Positions 5,150-9,172 of a stretch of DNA of 9,172 nucleotides are shown piece by piece; within the stretch, counting starts at the first letter, position 1; each line of letters begins with the position of its first letter. Location of the stretch: the NCBI GenBank assembly GCA_002424495.1, contig DIKH01000227.1, positions 1-9,172 on the forward strand. The letters run 5' to 3'. The position numbers and the translations under genes are program-made. The notes under the pieces are model-generated. The model made no database searches. It saw only the letters and a program-made list of their open reading frames with translations, and had not been told where the DNA came from. The DNA comes from Desulfobacteraceae bacterium UBA5623. GTDB taxonomy: Bacteria > Desulfobacterota > DSM-4660 > Desulfatiglandales > Desulfatiglandaceae.

Positions 5150-6772
5150 ATCGAGAAGGTATTCGGAAAAACCTCCGGTCTCAAGACCAGTCAGCAAAAG
5201 CGACTCCAGAATCTCTACCGCCGCACCATATCCGCGCACGAGATCATCACCCACGAATTGACCCGCCAGATTGCGGCAATTTCCCACGAAATAAAACGAC
5301 AGGTAGGGCTGCTCATAACCCGCAGGGGAGAGATAGCCAGTGTGATCGTAGGTGATCACCGGCATATCTGGATCCCTGATTTGAGCAGGGTGAGAATCGG
5401 GCATGGAAGGCTTAGGGGCCTTAGATTCGTCCATACCCACCTGGATGGTGAACCTCTTTCCGAGGAAGATCTTACTGACCTGGTGATGCTCGGTCTGGAT
5501 CTTATAGTTTGTGTCCAGGTGGATGAGAGCGGTATTCCGGGACCGATATTTTTTGCCAATATTTTGCCTTCAAATCGTGACGGCAAGGGCTGGCTTGTCA
5601 ACCGTGTTCCTGATGTCGGACAATTATCCATTGATTTTCTCGATCTTATCCAGTCTCTGGAAGACGAGTTGGCCAGGACCCGTATTGGACGCTCATTGGA
5701 AAAAGAGGAAAGGGCTCTTCTTGTCGGTGTGACCACCGGTCCCAGATCGCGGGAGGAGGAATCACTGGATGAGTTGGAGGAATTGGCTGTTTCCGACAAT
5801 ATTGAGGTCATCGGAAGGGTGGTGCAGATCGTCAAAAAGGCCGATCCCCGTTTTCTGATAAGAAAGGGTAAGCTCATGGAGCTTATCTTGCAGTGCCTCC
5901 AGACCGATTCCACGCTGCTGATCTTCAACAATGAACTGACGCCCACTCAGGTTAAAAGTCTTACGGATTTTACCGAGATGAAGATCATTGATCGCAGTCA
6001 GCTTATCCTGGATATCTTTTCCAGAAGGGCGGTTACCAGGGAGGGGAAGATTCAGGTGGAGCTTGCCCAGTTAAAATACATGCTTCCAAGGCTTGCCACC
6101 AAGAACACTGCCATGTCAAGGCTTACCGGTGGTATCGGCGGAAGGGGTCCTGGAGAGACCAAGCTTGAGATTAACCGCAGGCGGGTGAGGGAAAAGATCA
6201 CAAGGCTGAATCAGGAGCTGAAGAATATCAGACGTCAAAGGGAGGACAGAAGGGGGCTGAGGAACCGGAGGAGGTTACCGGTCATCTCTATTGTCGGCTA
6301 TACCAACGCCGGTAAATCAACCCTGTTAAACGCCTTGACCAAGAGCCATGTGGGCGCCAGGGATCGGCTCTTTGAGACACTTGACCCTTCAAGCAGACGG
6401 CTCAGGTTTCCTCGGGAGCGTGAGGCCATTATCACTGACACTGTGGGGTTTATCAGAAATCTGCCGGAGAGCCTTATGGAGGCCTTTTCCGCAACACTGG
6501 AAGAATTAAGGGACGCGGATCTTCTGGTGCATGTGGTTGATGCAGCAAGCCCACGTTATGAGGAACAGATAAAGACCGTCACTAAGGTGCTGGAAGACCT
6601 TAGTTTAAACGATATCCCAACAATAATGGCCTTCAACAAGACAGATCTCTTGCCCGGTGATGAGGCCGGAATGATGACAAAAAATATGAGAGGGGTCGCC
6701 ATATCAGCGATTCATCCTCCCAGTTTGACGGCCTTGACAGAAAAGATAGAATCGCTTATCTGGCCGGGCTGA
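5150..6772 (+). CDS. hflX: Ribosome-splitting GTPase HflX
   Basis: Read from ATC 5150 the protein has 540 residues; from TTG 5258, the first canonical start, 504. The longer form is preferred because the upstream codons read EKVFGKTSGLKTSQQKRLQNLYRR (shown here in part: GLK, then LQNLYRR), resembling the extended HflX N-terminus of Deltaproteobacteria. In the 540-aa numbering, the HflX N-terminal domain includes VHTHLDGEPLSEEDLTDL. The glycine-rich GGRGPGETKLE is followed by a basic coiled helix. The GTPase domain has G1 GYTNAGKST (383-391), G3 DTVGF (430-434) and G4 NKTD (496-499). HflX binds the 50S subunit and dissociates stalled or stress-inactivated ribosomes. The frame opens after TAG at 5144-5146, and only 19 nt separate dnaB from the ATC, so it is probably the last gene of the rpsF operon. 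Identity is secure; the exact start is not. Confidence 0.93.
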   Translation: MEKVFGKTSGLKTSQQKRLQNLYRRTISAHEIITHELTRQIAAISHEIKRQVGLLITRRGEIASVIVGDHRHIWIPDLSRVRIGHGRLRGLRFVHTHLDGEPLSEEDLTDLVMLGLDLIVCVQVDESGIPGPIFFANILPSNRDGKGWLVNRVPDVGQLSIDFLDLIQSLEDELARTRIGRSLEKEERALLVGVTTGPRSREEESLDELEELAVSDNIEVIGRVVQIVKKADPRFLIRKGKLMELILQCLQTDSTLLIFNNELTPTQVKSLTDFTEMKIIDRSQLILDIFSRRAVTREGKIQVELAQLKYMLPRLATKNTAMSRLTGGIGGRGPGETKLEINRRRVREKITRLNQELKNIRRQREDRRGLRNRRRLPVISIVGYTNAGKSTLLNALTKSHVGARDRLFETLDPSSRRLRFPREREAIITDTVGFIRNLPESLMEAFSATLEELRDADLLVHVVDAASPRYEEQIKTVTKVLEDLSLNDIPTIMAFNKTDLLPGDEAGMMTKNMRGVAISAIHPPSLTALTEKIESLIWPG

Positions 6773-7592
6773 TCAGTTTCGGGGCCTTTTCTTTTATGGT
6801 TTCTTCCGCCAGCCTTTTTACCTCTTCCAGATACCTCTCCATTCCCACTGCAAAAATAGTGTTGTGATCGGCCCCGGGAATTTTCAGGAACCTTTTGTTT
6901 GATGAAGTGCATGCATTAAAAAGTGCCTGCCCGTCAGCAAAGGGGATAATGTGGTCATATTCAGCGTGTATGATAAGCACGGGTTTATTGAAACTTCGAA
7001 TCTTATCAATGTTACGAACATCGTCTTTCGCGCCGATCTCCAACCTGTGGATATCTACACCCACCAGCCTTAATAGCGGAAGGATGCCGGCAAAGCCACT
7101 TTCGATAACAAGGCCGTCTATCTCTTTTTCATAATTTACAGCCAGTTCAAGGGCAGAAGCGCTCCCAAGAGATCTCCCCATAATAATCATTGGCCCGTGA
7201 TACCCCTTTTGCTTTAGATACTGTTTTACGTATTCAAAGATTACATGACAGCCACGCATCATGTTTGTCACTGTAGGAGAACCTGTTGAGCGGCCGTATC
7301 CCCTGTAGTCAACTGGGAGGAAGTTGATCCCCATTTTTGTATATATAAGACCTAAGTCATCATAGTCTGAAACAATTTCCCCATTTCCATGAAAAAAGAG
7401 TATCACGGGAGCAGATTTGTCCGTACTGTGCAGTTTCCCTCCAAGAGATACACCGTCTTCAACCGCAATAGTTATATCTTCTACGCCTTCTGAATGAATG
7501 GGGGCGCTCCACTCCGGTCTTGGATGAAAAAGAAGCTGCAATATCTCCAGATGATCAAGAGAAGAATAATCTGCCTGAGAGTAATCAGACAT
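6756..7592 (-). CDS. Alpha/beta hydrolase (serine hydrolase, BEM46-like)
   Basis: This 278-residue protein has a complete alpha/beta-hydrolase fold signature. The oxyanion-region motif is FFHGNGE (66-72), followed by VDYRGYGRSTGSP (94-106). The nucleophile elbow is GRSLGS (139-144, Ser141), the acid is in HAEYDHIIP (Asp213) and the histidine in GADHNTIF (His243). No signal peptide is seen, so it is probably cytosolic. It resembles the broad COG1073/BEM46-type group; the substrate (ester, thioester or peptide) cannot be told from sequence. The ATG at 7590-7592 is preceded by AGGAGGT a few bases upstream, an excellent site. The TAA stop at 6756-6758 lies inside the 3' end of convergent hflX (17-bp overlap). 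It is divergent from the trpB2 gene. Confidence 0.9.
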   Translation of the reverse strand: MSDYSQADYSSLDHLEILQLLFHPRPEWSAPIHSEGVEDITIAVEDGVSLGGKLHSTDKSAPVILFFHGNGEIVSDYDDLGLIYTKMGINFLPVDYRGYGRSTGSPTVTNMMRGCHVIFEYVKQYLKQKGYHGPMIIMGRSLGSASALELAVNYEKEIDGLVIESGFAGILPLLRLVGVDIHRLEIGAKDDVRNIDKIRSFNKPVLIIHAEYDHIIPFADGQALFNACTSSNKRFLKIPGADHNTIFAVGMERYLEEVKRLAEETIKEKAPKLISPAR

Positions 7593-7657
7593 ATCCCGAC
7601 CTCCTGTGTTTTTATATGGTCTTTCAGAGTCCTTTCAGGAACAACCAGGAAAAATCA

Positions 7658-7668
7658 AGTATATCATA
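7658..7668 (-). promoter_or_regulatory. Possible -10 region for the hydrolase gene
   Basis: On the minus strand two overlapping -10-like hexamers, TATGAT (7663-7668) and TATACT (7658-7663), each match five of six consensus bases. No good -35 is seen at the right distance. They lie about 70 nt upstream of the hydrolase start. Confidence 0.28.
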
Positions 7669-7672
7669 CCCA

Positions 7673-7701
7673 TTGACTTGGAACCACAAAAAGAATAAAT
7701 T
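7673..7701 (+). promoter_or_regulatory. Candidate sigma70-type promoter of trpB2
   Basis: TTGACT at 7673-7678 (five of six consensus bases) is followed after exactly 17 nt by TAAATT at 7696-7701 (four of six). The position, about 70 nt upstream of the trpB2 ATG, is right for a leader of moderate length. Confidence 0.42.
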
Positions 7702-7772
7702 TTATCTTTTCGTAAAATCTGCTTGGCCTGATACCTTGCATTTAAGTCAACTCATACAAAAACGGAGGCATT

Positions 7773-9149
7773 ATGCAAACAAAAAAAATCGTGCTTTCTG
7801 AATCGGAACTTCCACGTCAGTGGTATAATATCATGCCGGACCTCCCAGACCCAATGGAGCCGCCCCTTCATCCGGGAACAGGCCAGCCGGTTGGCCCGGA
7901 TGACCTGGCGCCCATCTTCCCCATGCCATTGATTGAACAGGAGGTGAGCCAAGACAGGTTTATTGATATCCCCGAAGAGATACTTGAAAAATATCTGATC
8001 TGGCGGCCAACACCCCTTTACAGGGCATATAACCTCGAAAAACACCTTGGGACACCCGCCAGGATCTATTATAAGAATGAGGGGGTTAGTCCTGCCGGGA
8101 GCCATAAGCCCAATACCGCCATGGCACAGGCTTACTATAACAAGATATCCGGCACCAAACGGATCTGTACGGAGACCGGCGCAGGGCAGTGGGGCAGCGC
8201 CCTTTCCTTTTGCTGTGCTCTTTTCGGGCTGGAATGTAAGGTGTATATGGTAAAGATCAGCTATGAGCAGAAGCCTTACCGCCGGATAATGATGGAGACG
8301 TGGGGAGGCACATGTGTGGCAAGCCCCAGCAGTGAAACCAAGTCAGGCCGTACTATCCTCGAACAGGACCCCAACTCTCCCGGCAGTCTTGGAATTGCCA
8401 TCAGTGAGGCGATTGAAGATGCGGTCACTCACGAAGGCAGTAAATATTCCCTGGGGAGCGTCCTCAATCACGTGATGATCCACCAGACTGTTAACGGCCT
8501 TGAATGTCAAAAACAGATGGCCATTGCAGGCGACTATCCTGATATAATAATCGGATGCGCAGGAGGTGGAAGCAATTTTGCCGGCCATTGTCTCCCATTT
8601 GTCCGGGACAAGATCAACGGAAAGGATATTGACATTATAGCAGTTGAGCCGACCTCATGCCCAACCTTGACAAGGGGTCCGTTTGCCTATGACTTTGGTG
8701 ATACGGTCCAGATGACTCCTCTTCTACCAATGTATACCCTTGGCCGCAATTTCGTACCGGAAGCCATCCACGCGGGCGGCCTGAGATATCACGGTATGGC
8801 GCCCATAGTCAGCCAGCTAGTCATGAGCAACCTGGTCAGGCCTATTGCCATCCCTCAGTTAGAGACCTTTCAGGCAGGCATTACCTTTGCCAGGACAGAG
8901 GGTTTTATAAGCGCGCCTGAAACCGACCATGCTATTGCTGCTGTTATCAGGGAGGCCATAAAGGCAAAGGAAGAAGGGAAGCAAAAGGTTATACTTTTTA
9001 ACTGGAGCGGCCATGGCCTGGTTGATATGGCGGCTTATGCGTCATATCTGTCAGGGAAGCTGGGGGATCATGAGCTTTCCGAAGAAGTGATCAAGAAGGC
9101 ACTGAAGGATATCGAATCCCTTCCAACGCCCAGACAATACAAGGGATGA
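7773..9149 (+). CDS. trpB: Tryptophan synthase beta chain, TrpB2 type (PLP-dependent)
   Basis: This 458-residue protein is longer than the TrpB1 form (about 400) and carries the N-terminal extension typical of the TrpB2 group (COG1350), including RQWYNIMPDLP and WRPTPLYRAYNLEK. PLP would be bound by Lys112 in AGSHKPNTA. The probable catalytic Glu134 lies in TETGAGQWGS. The cofactor phosphate loop is GCAGGGSN (261-268), and NWSGHG (410-415) closes the site. The family makes tryptophan from indole and serine. TrpB2 enzymes often act without TrpA as indole-salvage or serine-deaminating enzymes. No trpA or other trp gene is visible here. GGAGG at 7764-7768 precedes the ATG by 4 nt. The last 23 nt of the window after the TGA (G-rich then a T run) may begin a terminator, but it is cut off. 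Confidence 0.95.
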   Translation: MQTKKIVLSESELPRQWYNIMPDLPDPMEPPLHPGTGQPVGPDDLAPIFPMPLIEQEVSQDRFIDIPEEILEKYLIWRPTPLYRAYNLEKHLGTPARIYYKNEGVSPAGSHKPNTAMAQAYYNKISGTKRICTETGAGQWGSALSFCCALFGLECKVYMVKISYEQKPYRRIMMETWGGTCVASPSSETKSGRTILEQDPNSPGSLGIAISEAIEDAVTHEGSKYSLGSVLNHVMIHQTVNGLECQKQMAIAGDYPDIIIGCAGGGSNFAGHCLPFVRDKINGKDIDIIAVEPTSCPTLTRGPFAYDFGDTVQMTPLLPMYTLGRNFVPEAIHAGGLRYHGMAPIVSQLVMSNLVRPIAIPQLETFQAGITFARTEGFISAPETDHAIAAVIREAIKAKEEGKQKVILFNWSGHGLVDMAAYASYLSGKLGDHELSEEVIKKALKDIESLPTPRQYKG

Positions 9150-9172
9150 ATCGGGTAGCCGGGGGTTTTTCT

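Noticed and set aside
5356..5946. Minus-strand open frame of 196 codons inside hflX
   Set aside because: It is low-complexity Ser/Arg-rich antisense of a clear GTPase gene, with no recognisable domain.
6762..6800. Hairpin with ggcc arms followed by ttttctttt as an hflX terminator
   Set aside because: Only four base pairs form before a mismatch, and the sequence is coding for the convergent hydrolase.
9150..9172. Intrinsic terminator after trpB2
   Set aside because: There is a G-run and a T-run but no convincing stem in the 23 nt available before the window ends.

Overview
The window reads as ordinary chromosome of a Desulfobacterota (former Deltaproteobacteria) bacterium. The evidence is the gene order rpsF-rpsR-DUF2232-rplI-dnaB-hflX, the extended deltaproteobacterial form of the HflX N-terminus, and moderate base composition with purine-rich Shine-Dalgarno sites. 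No sequence search was run, so this placement comes from recognition only.

Layout. Positions 1-457 (minus) hold a 5'-truncated IS4-family transposase that runs off the left edge. It lies immediately after, and in the same frame as, the stop codon of an inositol monophosphatase gene (458-1243, minus). A repeat-rich intergenic stretch (about 1260-1400) separates that gene from a plus-strand run of translation and replication genes. The run starts with a candidate sigma70-type promoter near 1421 and contains rpsF (1571-1996), rpsR (1986-2267), a polytopic DUF2232 membrane protein (2352-3284), rplI (3310-3762), dnaB (3763-5130, GTG start) and hflX (about 5150-6772). An alpha/beta hydrolase (6756-7592, minus) converges on hflX with a 17-bp overlap. 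It is divergent from a TrpB2-type tryptophan synthase beta chain (7773-9149, plus) that ends just before the right edge.

How the genes fit together. S6 and S18 form a heterodimer in the 30S platform and L9 sits on the 50S subunit. DnaB unwinds the replication fork. HflX is a ribosome-splitting GTPase. This is a compact growth operon with short gaps or overlaps between most members. The flanking genes are housekeeping or metabolic and are not obviously linked to it.

I found no defence system, CRISPR array, phage module or other clearly new system. The points most worth a second look are the hflX start, where family-like N-terminal coding extends upstream of any ATG, GTG or TTG and an ATC with a good Shine-Dalgarno lies where the start is expected, and the transposase fragment joined in frame to the inositol monophosphatase stop codon. 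Others are the palindromic intergenic repeats and the structured rpsF leader.
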